Positions 24,275-32,169 of a stretch of 64,000 nucleotides of DNA are shown one piece after another (position 1 is the stretch's first letter; every line of letters starts with the position of its first letter). The notes below the pieces were generated by a model. The model was not told the origin of the DNA. It searched no databases and saw only the letters and a list, made by a program, of their open reading frames with translations. The stretch is from Cerasicoccus sp. TK19100 (GTDB lineage Bacteria; Verrucomicrobiota; Verrucomicrobiia; Opitutales; Cerasicoccaceae): NCBI RefSeq assembly GCF_027257155.1, contig NZ_JAPWDU010000002.1, positions 186,001 through 250,000 of the forward strand. Direction: 5' to 3'. A program made the position numbers and the translations under genes.

Positions 24275-25597
24275 TTATGCGCCCTGATTATCCTGCGCTA
24301 GTTCTGGGTCTATTTCTAAGATATATTTATAGACGTTAAGTCGAATTTCCGGATATTCCTCAAGGATTTCCCAAAGGCCTTCCAGCGAGTAATCGGGCTC
24401 GCGCTCAAAATTCCTGATTATCGCATTCTTTGTTCTATTGGCGCATTTACTCTCCAAATTAACCGAATCTGAATCATCAACTTTACTATCGATTACTCGC
24501 GATTTAATGCGCTTATAAGTTTCCTCGGTAATTGCAGCTCCATCGCCAATTTCAAGGGTCGCTTTGCGATGGATTTCCAGTATCTCATCAGGCTCAAGGC
24601 CTTCAATCGGACGTACCGCTGAATGCGATTCTGGTGGTGTCTCGCCATTGGCAGTCAAAAAAATAACAATGCAACCGTAATTGACCCAATAGCGGACACT
24701 GGCATATCCCCCCTTAAAACCTGGAAAGCGCGTTAAGACTGGAACAACATCTTTGATCTTGCTATATCCGCGAGCGAGGAACAGTTCTGCTGCAAATAGT
24801 CCTTTTTTGATCTCGCTAAAGTCAATGATGTCTGGATTCCGCAGTATTTCTTCGAGATTATCCTGATCGACCACGTGCCCATTGGTCATTAGGGCCTGCC
24901 AAGTGGATGACTCATGCTTTGGGTTGAGAGGCAGAGATTTTACTGGTTTATTAGCAGCTGGCTCATTTTCCTTTAAACCCTCGTCAACGTGCTTAGCTAT
25001 TCTGGATTTTATGCTTTGGGATTTGTGACTCTTAGCCTTCACAATCGGCGATTTTCGTGGGAGCGGGTCGACTTCTATGATTTGCGTTAAATCACCATCA
25101 AACGGATGAGAAAGTACGATGCGGAATACTTTGATTTTAGTTAAATCAAGATCCCGGTGAACTGAAATGCGGGGTGTGCCATCGGTTCTGAGGACCCCCG
25201 GGGAGATGCCGGTGGCTATTATTTCTTGCACTGGAATAGCACAGGGTAAATCGGCCACTAGGCCGACAGTCGTAACTTTCGCTGTACGAAGCACTCCGAT
25301 ACGGCTGAGATCGAGTTCGAGACGGTGTCGATTGATTCTTCTAGATGTCGGTTTGTCACCCAAGATGCCTTTTCGCATATCACGGATCATTTTGGAAAGA
25401 TCGCTCTGATCGATACAATAGATCTCGCTCATCTGCTTTTCCGAAGCCAAAATCGGTTGTTCGACTGAATAGAAATCTAGGCTTTGTATCGGCAAAAACT
25501 TGACCAACTCTTCTACCGTATAGGTTTTGTCGCCATCGAATTTGATTCTGTACGCTGCGCGGACCTGTGCTCGTCTCTCCTTTTCTTCTTTTGTCAT
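24275..25597 (-). CDS. hypothetical protein of the AT-rich mobile block
   Basis: A 440-residue protein that I do not recognise. Residues about 25-100 look like a helical DNA-binding segment (YTVEELVKFLPIQ..KQMSEIYCIDQSDLSKMIRDMRKG), with a possible helix-turn-helix at the SDLSKMIRDM part. The middle is beta-rich, and a basic linker near 190-225 is rich in K and S. The C-terminus is acidic and helical. The start ATG at 25597 follows a 69-bp gap from the excisionase-like gene. A regulator or replication accessory is possible; nothing firmer can be said. Confidence 0.6.
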   Translation of the reverse strand: MTKEEKERRAQVRAAYRIKFDGDKTYTVEELVKFLPIQSLDFYSVEQPILASEKQMSEIYCIDQSDLSKMIRDMRKGILGDKPTSRRINRHRLELDLSRIGVLRTAKVTTVGLVADLPCAIPVQEIIATGISPGVLRTDGTPRISVHRDLDLTKIKVFRIVLSHPFDGDLTQIIEVDPLPRKSPIVKAKSHKSQSIKSRIAKHVDEGLKENEPAANKPVKSLPLNPKHESSTWQALMTNGHVVDQDNLEEILRNPDIIDFSEIKKGLFAAELFLARGYSKIKDVVPVLTRFPGFKGGYASVRYWVNYGCIVIFLTANGETPPESHSAVRPIEGLEPDEILEIHRKATLEIGDGAAITEETYKRIKSRVIDSKVDDSDSVNLESKCANRTKNAIIRNFEREPDYSLEGLWEILEEYPEIRLNVYKYILEIDPELAQDNQGA

Positions 25598-25666
25598 TTT
25601 GAGTAGTCGGCTATGGGTTTGATGTTTAACGATTCGTTAAATTTTTCCCTAGAGTTGATTCATCGT

Positions 25667-25948
25667 TTACTTGGTAAAGTTCGATTCCAGATCCTCGATC
25701 AATTGTGCTGCTAGGAAGTAATAGCACTGCCGACGTTTACCATTCGGAACGGCATAAGCTCTAAGGTGGCCATCTTTGACCCATTTTAGTACCAGAGCTG
25801 GTTTTCGTTGAAAAAATCTCTCGGCGGCAACCTCAAGGGGAATGATTGGTGGTAGAGTGCGGTCATCAGCCAACAACGCTGTCAGCTCCTTCATGTAGAC
25901 CATGATCTCATCGATTTTCTCCTCTAAATGTCCGCTACTTTCATCCAT
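25667..25948 (-). CDS. excisionase-like helix-turn-helix protein
   Basis: The 93-residue protein has PLEVAAERFFQRKPALVLKWVKDGHLRAYAVPNGKRR, the layout of MerR/excisionase-type winged HTH proteins: a helix, a recognition helix with W, then a wing that ends in a basic turn. Such proteins direct excision of integrated elements or regulate their promoters. It is the first gene of a leftward operon (25948 to 22734) and is divergent from the XRE regulator at 26040. A promoter fits just before its ATG. Confidence 0.65.
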   Translation of the reverse strand: MDESSGHLEEKIDEIMVYMKELTALLADDRTLPPIIPLEVAAERFFQRKPALVLKWVKDGHLRAYAVPNGKRRQCYYFLAAQLIEDLESNFTK

Positions 25949-25957
25949 TGGGGTGAA

Positions 25958-25986
25958 TATTTATTTGGTTAATATGAAAACGTCAA
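25958..25986 (-). promoter_or_regulatory. promoter TTGACG-N17-TAAATA for the leftward operon
   Basis: On the minus strand TTGACG (25986-25981), a 17-nt spacer and TAAATA (25963-25958) precede the ATG at 25948. The predicted start of transcription, about 25951, leaves almost no leader, so the message may be leaderless. The box lies in the short divergent spacer and could be controlled by the XRE protein. Confidence 0.45.
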
Positions 25987-26039
25987 GAATCTAATTCGCC
26001 TTTGTGAAATTTTCATCTGGACAATTTCATGGTCGGGCC

Positions 26040-26918
26040 ATGCAATCTTCGGCTCGAATGAAAAAAATAGTTAACATTCTGGAAATGAGCCCTGAAAAAT
26101 TGGCGCCGCGAGTAAAGCAAGCCCGTGAACAACTAGGGTTATCGACGGCAGAACTGGCCCGCCAAGCCAATGTCGAGTTTTACAGCGTCACTAGAGTGGA
26201 AAATGAAAATGAGGACCCTGGCATTTTAACCTCACTAGCCGTTGCCGAAGCGGCAAAAATCATCAATTTTGATTCGCACGTTGTTGATCAGGACGCCACG
26301 CGCTTCGCCGAATTACTGGCCTCTGATAAGAGAGCCGCAGGGGTATTGTTTGATGAAATCACCACTAATTATCTTTCACCATCGATAGCAGGTGAGTGTC
26401 CGACAGGCATTTTTAGCCTTAATACGTCTACCAGAGCACGTGGTCGCTTTCAAATTGTCGAGACTGTGGCTCTAGAAGATCAGATCCGTAAATTCAAAGG
26501 CGATTTATTTTTAATCCTACCACGTGACCTTGGAAACATTTCGAAGAATTGCCTCAAGCTATCTAGACGAATGGGCCTAGAACAGGCAGATCAAAACCAA
26601 GACCAATTGTACTGGAACCACCTTGCCACCGGACGTGCCGTCAATGTTAGTTCACGACGTCTAGCTCATTCGGTAGAGGCGGTCACTGCGCTTTGCAAAG
26701 AATCTGGGTTTATGAGCCCTTCTTCTTACTTGGATATTGTATGGGCGGCTTTTATGAATCACTTTCATCTTGAAAGGACGCATCGTAGTGAATGCAAAAA
26801 GCATAATGTCGATGAGGTGGGTGGATTTTGGCAATTAATTTATGACTATATTCGCATGCTAAGGATGGTTCATTTGGATGATTCGCGCTCTGGCCGACCG
26901 CGGAGACAATTCACATAG
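26040..26918 (+). CDS. XRE-family transcriptional regulator
   Basis: An HTH_3-type domain is clear: APRVKQAREQLGLSTAELARQANVEFYSVTRVENE. A C-terminal domain of about 200 residues follows that I do not recognise, with no LexA-like Ser/Lys protease pair. The start is uncertain: GTG 26004 and ATGs at 26040, 26058 and 26085 are all in frame, and none has a good ribosome-binding site. Divergent placement from the excisionase-like gene suggests it represses the leftward operon of the element, in the manner of a phage or ICE immunity repressor. Confidence 0.75.
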   Translation: MQSSARMKKIVNILEMSPEKLAPRVKQAREQLGLSTAELARQANVEFYSVTRVENENEDPGILTSLAVAEAAKIINFDSHVVDQDATRFAELLASDKRAAGVLFDEITTNYLSPSIAGECPTGIFSLNTSTRARGRFQIVETVALEDQIRKFKGDLFLILPRDLGNISKNCLKLSRRMGLEQADQNQDQLYWNHLATGRAVNVSSRRLAHSVEAVTALCKESGFMSPSSYLDIVWAAFMNHFHLERTHRSECKKHNVDEVGGFWQLIYDYIRMLRMVHLDDSRSGRPRRQFT

Positions 26919-27036
26919 CTTTCAGTCAGATTCAGAGCATTTGTAGGTTGGAAAGCGCCTATTATTGACGTAAAATCCAAATAATCAATTTCATAAACTT
27001 TTCATCAACAGGGATATACGTAAAAGTCACGGATGT

Positions 27037-27059
27037 TTCGAATCCCTCCCTCTCCGCCA
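27037..27059 (+). repeat. tRNA-Ser 3'-end fragment, probable attachment site (attR)
   Basis: The 23 bp begin TTCGAATCCC and end CTCCGCCA. They parse exactly as a T-loop (TTCGAAT), 3' T-stem (CCCTC), 3' acceptor (CCTCTCC), discriminator G and CCA of a tRNA-Ser. No matching 5' T-stem GAGGG lies just upstream, so the 5' portion of a tRNA is absent. This is the classic duplicated att core left by a tyrosine integrase that targets the 3' end of a tRNA. It lies on the plus strand, so the intact tRNA should lie left of the window, with the island between. Confidence 0.75.
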
Positions 27060-27143
27060 TTGCTTTGCCATCTTCACTGCGTTCCGTCGACGCGCTCCGC
27101 TTGCTCATGGCAGGCCGAGTAGATTGATTGGAGATTAGAAGGT

Positions 27144-27413
27144 TTGAAGCGCGTCGAATGCCCTGAGCCTGTCGAAGGGCTTTATTGGATTTATATCCTT
27201 TTGATGCGCAATGGTATGTTTTACGTCGGTCAAACGCAAAATGTTGCGAGTCGAATGCAGAGGCACTCTGATGGCACAGGTTCGAGGCAGGCGATGCAGT
27301 TGAAGGAATTCGTCTTAGTTTGCGTCGAAGGTCCAATGGAGGCAGACATCGTCACCAAGAGAGAGCGCCAGCTCAAAAAGTGGACTCGTGCTAAGAAGCT
27401 TCGCGCTGATTAG
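27144..27413 (+). CDS. GIY-YIG nuclease superfamily protein
   Basis: This 89-residue protein has WIYILLMRNGMFYVGQTQN, which carries the GIY and YIG elements (YIL...YVG), followed by the R of VASRMQRH and the E of KREXQLKKW type (TKRERQLKKW). It matches short stand-alone GIY-YIG (UPF0213-like) proteins. The only upstream in-frame start is a TTG at 27144, because the first ATG is inside the catalytic motif. The first dozen residues (CPEPVEG) are encoded by a repeated palindromic element. It sits directly outside the attachment site and is likely the original neighbour of the tRNA-Ser gene. Its biological role is unknown. Confidence 0.75.
   Translation: MKRVECPEPVEGLYWIYILLMRNGMFYVGQTQNVASRMQRHSDGTGSRQAMQLKEFVLVCVEGPMEADIVTKRERQLKKWTRAKKLRAD
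27161..27179. repeat. CCCTGAGCCTGTCGAAGGG repetitive element
   Basis: A 19-bp imperfect palindrome of the kind dispersed in many bacterial genomes (coding PEPVEG when read through). Here it lies within the 5' end of the GIY-YIG gene and supplies its N-terminal residues. Only one copy is seen in this window. Confidence 0.45.
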
Positions 27414-27666
27414 CGGCGATTTTAAAGCCCTAAAAAACCTTAGCAAGTCACATGAATCTTGAGTAGGGCGTGCTCTGTCTGAAATTTGCGATAAAACCAC
27501 ACCGACTTTCCGTTCAGTTGGATTCAAAAACTTTTCCCAGTCCTTGATTTCTGGCCCAATCATAGCTCTATTGTAGGCATTCGATTACGTTACACTACTT
27601 GAGAATCGGTCTCGTGGTATTTTCGTTTGCGTCCTGCCGAGAACACATCTTTAACCACCTAAGAAT

Positions 27667-28224
27667 ATGGCTACGGAGAACAATTACGCCTACAACAGCA
27701 AGATCGAGGGAGACCTCGTGGTGACGAAGCTGGACACGGCGATCAACTGGATTCGCAAGCACTCGGTTTGGCCGATGCCGATGGGGTTGGCCTGCTGCGC
27801 TATTGAGCTGATGGCCGTTGGCGCATCCCGTTTTGATATCAGCCGCTTCGGCATGGAAGTGATGCGTTTTTCCCCGCGTCAGGCTGACTGCATGATCGTC
27901 TCGGGCACCGTCACTTACAAGATGGCTGAGGTGGTCCGCCGCATTTACGACCAGATGGCCGAGCCAAAGTGGGTCGTCGCAATGGGTGCCTGCGCATCGA
28001 CCGGTGGCATGTATCGCTCCTATGCTGTGTTGCAAGGGGTGGACCGTATCGTGCCAGTAGATGTTTACATCAGCGGTTGCCCGCCACGCCCTGAAGCGCT
28101 GCTCGACGGCATGATGAAAATTCAGGACAAAATTGAACGCGAACCATCAGTGAAAAATCTGATGAACCGGGACATGCACAAAGCGCCCGAAAAGAAATGC
28201 AAGCCCGCGCCGGCTCACGCTTAA
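27667..28224 (+). CDS. nuoB: NADH-quinone oxidoreductase subunit B
   Basis: The 185-residue subunit of the peripheral arm of complex I carries cluster N2, the last iron-sulfur centre before quinone. The ligands are visible as C43-C44 ([11 protein letters not shown]), C109 (GACAST) and C138 (YISGCPP). Length is normal; the C-terminal 25 residues are a basic tail. It is the first gene of the operon: nuoA, which normally precedes it, is not in the 253-bp gap upstream, where I see no gene. nuoC follows after 31 bp. Confidence 0.97.
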   Translation: MATENNYAYNSKIEGDLVVTKLDTAINWIRKHSVWPMPMGLACCAIELMAVGASRFDISRFGMEVMRFSPRQADCMIVSGTVTYKMAEVVRRIYDQMAEPKWVVAMGACASTGGMYRSYAVLQGVDRIVPVDVYISGCPPRPEALLDGMMKIQDKIEREPSVKNLMNRDMHKAPEKKCKPAPAHA

Positions 28225-28255
28225 GCGCTCGCGAATATAACCTGCTGACTGCGAT

Positions 28256-28876
28256 ATGGAATCTGCGTTAGTCGAAGAAATTACCAAAAAATTTGATGGG
28301 GCGACTCCCCGTGAGTCCATCGATCACCCGGCGGTAAATATCCCGGTCGACCTGCTGCTCAGCGTTGTTGAGTGGCTGCGCGACGAGAAGTCGTTCGACC
28401 TGCTCATGGACGTGACCGCGATCGATTGGTCGGAGGACGCCTCTCCGCGTTTCACCGGGATATATCACTTGGCCAGCACGACCAAACATGAATACATCCG
28501 CCTGGCTTCCAATTGCGAGGACGATGTCGAGCCCGAGCTGCCTACCTTATCCAAGCTTTTCCCGGCGGCAAACTGGCATGAGCGCGAGACCTACGACATG
28601 CTCGGCATTCGCTACAAGGGGCACCCGGATCTGCGCCGCATCCTGATGTGGGACGACTATCCTTACCATCCGCTGCGCAAGGAGTTCCCGTTGGCGGGTA
28701 TCGACACGGATCTGCCCGCTGCCGACGTTGCTGAAGCGACCGGTGCTAAAGTCATTCCTGCGCCCATGATGGGCGGCCCATTCCACGCACCACAAACCGG
28801 TGCCATGTCCAAGCGCGAACCACGCGCCGCCGACCAGAGCTGGAACGAAGCGAAACCCAAGCCAAGCACCAACTAA
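28256..28876 (+). CDS. nuoC: NADH-quinone oxidoreductase subunit C
   Basis: The 206-residue hydrophilic subunit has the typical 30-kDa complex I signature YDMLGIRYKGHPDLRRILM (residues about 118-136), followed by WDDYPYHPLRKEFPL. It is separate from NuoD, unlike the NuoCD fusion of E. coli. The last about 40 residues (SKREPRAADQSWNEAK) are an extra low-complexity tail. It overlaps no neighbour: nuoD starts 1 bp after its stop codon, at the ATG at 28878. Confidence 0.96.
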   Translation: MESALVEEITKKFDGATPRESIDHPAVNIPVDLLLSVVEWLRDEKSFDLLMDVTAIDWSEDASPRFTGIYHLASTTKHEYIRLASNCEDDVEPELPTLSKLFPAANWHERETYDMLGIRYKGHPDLRRILMWDDYPYHPLRKEFPLAGIDTDLPAADVAEATGAKVIPAPMMGGPFHAPQTGAMSKREPRAADQSWNEAKPKPSTN

Positions 28877-28877
28877 A

Positions 28878-30119
28878 ATGGCTAGCGAAACCGAAATTTC
28901 CTACGGCGACATCGCCGGACGTGCGGCACAGTTCGAATCCGACGACTTGCACGGCGAAGAAATGCTGCTCAACATGGGGCCGTCGCACCCGGCGACCCAC
29001 GGTGTGCTCCGCCTCAAGCTCAAGCTCGATGGTGACGTCATTTCCGGCTGCGATCCGGTCATCGGCTACCTGCATCGCGGTGACGAGAAGATTGCCGAGA
29101 ACATGACCTACAATCAGTTCGTGCCTTACACGGACCGGTTGGACTACCTGGCCCCGCTTGCGAACAACGTTGCCTACGCCATTGCCGTTGAGCGCCTCGC
29201 CGGCATCGAAGTCCCGGCACGTTGCCAGGCGATCCGTGTGATTTGCTGTGAGCTGGCCCGCATTTCATCTCACTTGTTGGGCCTCGGTGTTTACGGTATG
29301 GACACCGGCGCGTTGACCACGTTCATGTATACCTTCACCGAGCGCGAAAAACTTTACACGCTCTTTGAAGAACTGACCGGCGCTCGCTTCACCACCAGCT
29401 ACACGCGCATTGGCGGCCTGACCCGCGATATGCCCGATGGCTGGATGGGCCGTGTGAATAATTTCTGCAATCAGTTGGTGCCGATCATCGATGAGCTCGA
29501 CAAGCTGCTGACCCGCAACCGCATTTTCGTGGACCGCACGCGCGACGTCGGCACGATCACCAAAGAAGACGCGATCGCCTGGGGCCTGACCGGTGCCAAC
29601 CTTCGCGCTTCCGGTGTAGAGCTCGATATCCGCAAGGCTCAGCCCTACAGTGGTTACGAAAACTACGATTTCGATGTGCCGATTGGCTCGGCTGGCGACG
29701 CCTACGACCGCTACCTGGTCCGCATGGAAGAGCTACGCGAGAGTATCCGCATCGTCCAGCAGGCGATCAGCAAAATGCCCGACGGCTTGTTCTACAACGA
29801 CGAAGCCAAGAAGATTTTTGCCCCGCGCAAGGACAAGGTGCTTACGAGCATGGAAGAGTTGATCCAGAACTTCATGATCGTCACCGAAGGCCCGCAAATT
29901 CCCGCCGGTGAAGTTTATTTTGAAGCCGAAAACCCGAAAGGTGTCCTGGCGTTCTTCATTCACAGCAAGGGTGGGGGCGTGCCGTACCGCCTGAAGATTC
30001 GCGGCCCGTCCTTCTGCTCGCTGAGCATCCTGGAGCACATTTGCCCGGGCCACTACATGAGCGACGTGCCTGTCATCCTAGGCAGTCTCGACTTCGTGAT
30101 GGGGGAGTGCGACCGATAA
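28878..30119 (+). CDS. nuoD: NADH-quinone oxidoreductase subunit D
   Basis: The 413-residue 49-kDa subunit forms the quinone cavity together with NuoB. Motifs are GPSHPATHGVLRLKL, the GDEKIAENMTYNQFVPYTDRLDY region, and the conserved C-terminal IEHICPGHYMSDVPVILGSLDFVMGECDR type end. The start is taken as the ATG at 28878, which gives MASETEISYGD; a longer reading from 28800 would overlap nuoC by 77 bp and has no support. After it comes a 99-bp gap before nuoE, the longest within the operon. Confidence 0.97.
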   Translation: MASETEISYGDIAGRAAQFESDDLHGEEMLLNMGPSHPATHGVLRLKLKLDGDVISGCDPVIGYLHRGDEKIAENMTYNQFVPYTDRLDYLAPLANNVAYAIAVERLAGIEVPARCQAIRVICCELARISSHLLGLGVYGMDTGALTTFMYTFTEREKLYTLFEELTGARFTTSYTRIGGLTRDMPDGWMGRVNNFCNQLVPIIDELDKLLTRNRIFVDRTRDVGTITKEDAIAWGLTGANLRASGVELDIRKAQPYSGYENYDFDVPIGSAGDAYDRYLVRMEELRESIRIVQQAISKMPDGLFYNDEAKKIFAPRKDKVLTSMEELIQNFMIVTEGPQIPAGEVYFEAENPKGVLAFFIHSKGGGVPYRLKIRGPSFCSLSILEHICPGHYMSDVPVILGSLDFVMGECDR

Positions 30120-30218
30120 GCAAACGTTACTGACTCGATTCAAAATACTTAAATACCTGACACGGAAATATTTACTTTTGAATTTTGCCAGCTACACCCT
30201 GAACCTTGATTTTTGAGC

Positions 30219-30755
30219 ATGGAACTTTCCGCTGAACTGACTGAAAAAATCGACAAGCTGATTCCGCGATACCCGGACAAGCGGAGCTGCACGCTGCCGC
30301 TTTGCCACCTCATCCAGGAAGAAAAGGGCTACCTGTCCAAGGAATCGGTCGAATGGATCGCCAAGCGCCTGGACCTTCAGCCGATGCAAGTCTGGGAAGT
30401 GGTCACGTTTTACCCGATGTTTCGCCGCGAGCCCATTGGCAAGGTGCACGTAAAAGTCTGCCGCACGCTTTCCTGCGCACTGCGCGGCTCTTACAAAACC
30501 TGCGAAAAGCTCGAAGAAGCCCTCGGCTGCAAACGTGGCGAAACTTCGCATGACGGAAAGTTTACCATCGAATTCGTCGAGTGCATCGCAGACTGCGGCT
30601 ACGCGCCGGTGGTCCAGGTCGATGACAAGCTCTACGAAAACGTCACGCCAGACGGCGCTGCTGACCAATTGATCGAGAAAATCAAAAGCATGGCCGACGG
30701 CGAAGCTGTCGATGCCACCGCAGAAGGCGTTGCCCACCCGGCATTCAAGGGCTAA
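30219..30755 (+). CDS. nuoE: NADH-quinone oxidoreductase subunit E
   Basis: The 178-residue subunit of the NADH-input module binds the 2Fe-2S cluster N1a through C81, C86, C122 and C126 (CRTLSC and CIADC motifs). The N-terminal helical part (LTEKIDKLIPRYPDKRS) is standard. The start is the ATG at 30219, since the TTG 6 bp upstream is unlikely. The gene product docks with NuoF, encoded next. Confidence 0.96.
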   Translation: MELSAELTEKIDKLIPRYPDKRSCTLPLCHLIQEEKGYLSKESVEWIAKRLDLQPMQVWEVVTFYPMFRREPIGKVHVKVCRTLSCALRGSYKTCEKLEEALGCKRGETSHDGKFTIEFVECIADCGYAPVVQVDDKLYENVTPDGAADQLIEKIKSMADGEAVDATAEGVAHPAFKG

Positions 30756-30803
30756 CTATTACCTTCGAACTTATCCACTTTTCGAACCTCCGAACTTTAC
30801 TCA

Positions 30804-32162
30804 ATGGCCATCACTGAACGCAGAATGATTTACAAGCATGTCGACGAGGAAGGCTACTCGAACGACATCGACTGCTACATCAAAAACGGCGGCTACGAGG
30901 TGCTGAAAAAGGCCGTGCAAGCCAAGCCCGAAGACCTGCGCCAGGAAGTGCTCGACAGCGGCATCCGTGGCCGCGGTGGTGCCGGTTTCCCGACCGGCAT
31001 GAAGTGGAAGTTCCTCGACTTTAAATCAGGCAAGCCGATTTACCTCGTTTGCAACGCAGACGAGTCCGAGCCTGGTACCTATAAGGACCGTCAGATCATT
31101 TACCAAGACCCGCATCAACTGGTCGAGGGTATGATGATTTCGGCCTTCGCCATTGGCGCGAAGTGCGCCTTCATTTACATTCGTGGCGAGTTCATTAACG
31201 GCGCTCGCATTCTCGAAAAGGCCATTGAAGATGCCCGGGCGAAGAATCTGCTCGGCGAAGACATTCTGGGCTCCGGCTACTCTTGCGACCTGATCGTCCA
31301 CCGTGGCGGTGGTGCCTACATTTGCGGCGAAGAAACCGGCCTGATCGAATCTCTCGAAGGCAAGCGGGGCTATCCGCGCATTAAGCCGCCTTACTTCCCG
31401 GCCGCGCTGGGGCTCTACATGTGCCCGACGATTGTCAACAACGTCGAAACGCTTTGCTGGGTAAAGCATATCATCGAAATCGGCGGCAAAGAGTTTGCCA
31501 ATATCGGTGTTAAGGGCGACAGCGGTACGCACATTATCGGTGTCAGCGGCCTGGTGCAAAAGCCCGGCTATTTCGAAATCGAAGCCGGTGCACATACCCT
31601 TGGCGAAGTGCTTTACGACGGCTGCGGCGGCCCATTACCCGGGCGCAAGTTCAAGGCAGTCATCCCTGGCGGCCTCTCGATGAAAATTCTGAAATGGGGC
31701 GAGCGCTGGAAGGGCAAGCACCCGAACACCGGCGAAGATTACGACTGGGGCGTGGAAGACATTCCGCTGGACTCCGTTAGTATGGGCCTGACAGGCTCGG
31801 CGCTTTCCACCGGCGGTGCGATGATCATGGATGACTCCACGGATATGTTGGAGGCCATGGCGAACATAAACGCCTTCTACGCACACGAATCCTGCGGACA
31901 ATGCACGCCTTGCCGCGAAGGTTCGCTCTGGATGCACAAGCTTTCCAAGCGCATGACCGACGGCCAGGCCCGCGAAGAAGATGTGCCGCTCCTGCTCGAC
32001 ATTGCCGATCAAATCGCCGGTCGCACCATTTGCGCCCACGGCGAAGCGGCTGCATGGCCCGTCCAGAGCGCGGTTCCGAAGTTTAAAGACGAATATCTCG
32101 ACAAGATTAAGAAACAGGCCAACGGTGAGCGTTATAACCCGGTGGGCTATCCTCTGATCTGA
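30804..32162 (+). CDS. nuoF: NADH-quinone oxidoreductase subunit F (NADH-binding)
   Basis: The 452-residue flavoprotein oxidises NADH. The glycine-rich motif GIRGRGGAGFPTGMKWKF is near 53-70, and further FMN/NADH-binding segments are VCNADESEPGTYKDR and GGGAYICGEETGLIESLEGKRG (two adjacent parts near 170-190). Cluster N3 ligands are C364, C367 and C370 (SCGQCTPC) plus C410. Length is typical of the family. nuoG starts 7 bp after the stop. Confidence 0.97.
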   Translation: MAITERRMIYKHVDEEGYSNDIDCYIKNGGYEVLKKAVQAKPEDLRQEVLDSGIRGRGGAGFPTGMKWKFLDFKSGKPIYLVCNADESEPGTYKDRQIIYQDPHQLVEGMMISAFAIGAKCAFIYIRGEFINGARILEKAIEDARAKNLLGEDILGSGYSCDLIVHRGGGAYICGEETGLIESLEGKRGYPRIKPPYFPAALGLYMCPTIVNNVETLCWVKHIIEIGGKEFANIGVKGDSGTHIIGVSGLVQKPGYFEIEAGAHTLGEVLYDGCGGPLPGRKFKAVIPGGLSMKILKWGERWKGKHPNTGEDYDWGVEDIPLDSVSMGLTGSALSTGGAMIMDDSTDMLEAMANINAFYAHESCGQCTPCREGSLWMHKLSKRMTDGQAREEDVPLLLDIADQIAGRTICAHGEAAAWPVQSAVPKFKDEYLDKIKKQANGERYNPVGYPLI

Positions 32163-32169
32163 CTTTCTC

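Noticed and set aside
26962-27336. Minus-strand open reading frame across the tRNA-Ser fragment and the GIY-YIG start
   Set aside because: Its peptide (MAEREGFE-type) is the usual false translation of the reverse complement of a tRNA-Ser 3' end, and it overlaps the GIY-YIG gene in antisense.
27315-27563. 82-codon minus-strand reading frame before nuoB
   Set aside because: It overlaps the GIY-YIG gene in antisense and has no recognisable motif; considered as a possible nuoA and rejected because it lacks hydrophobic helices and is on the wrong strand.
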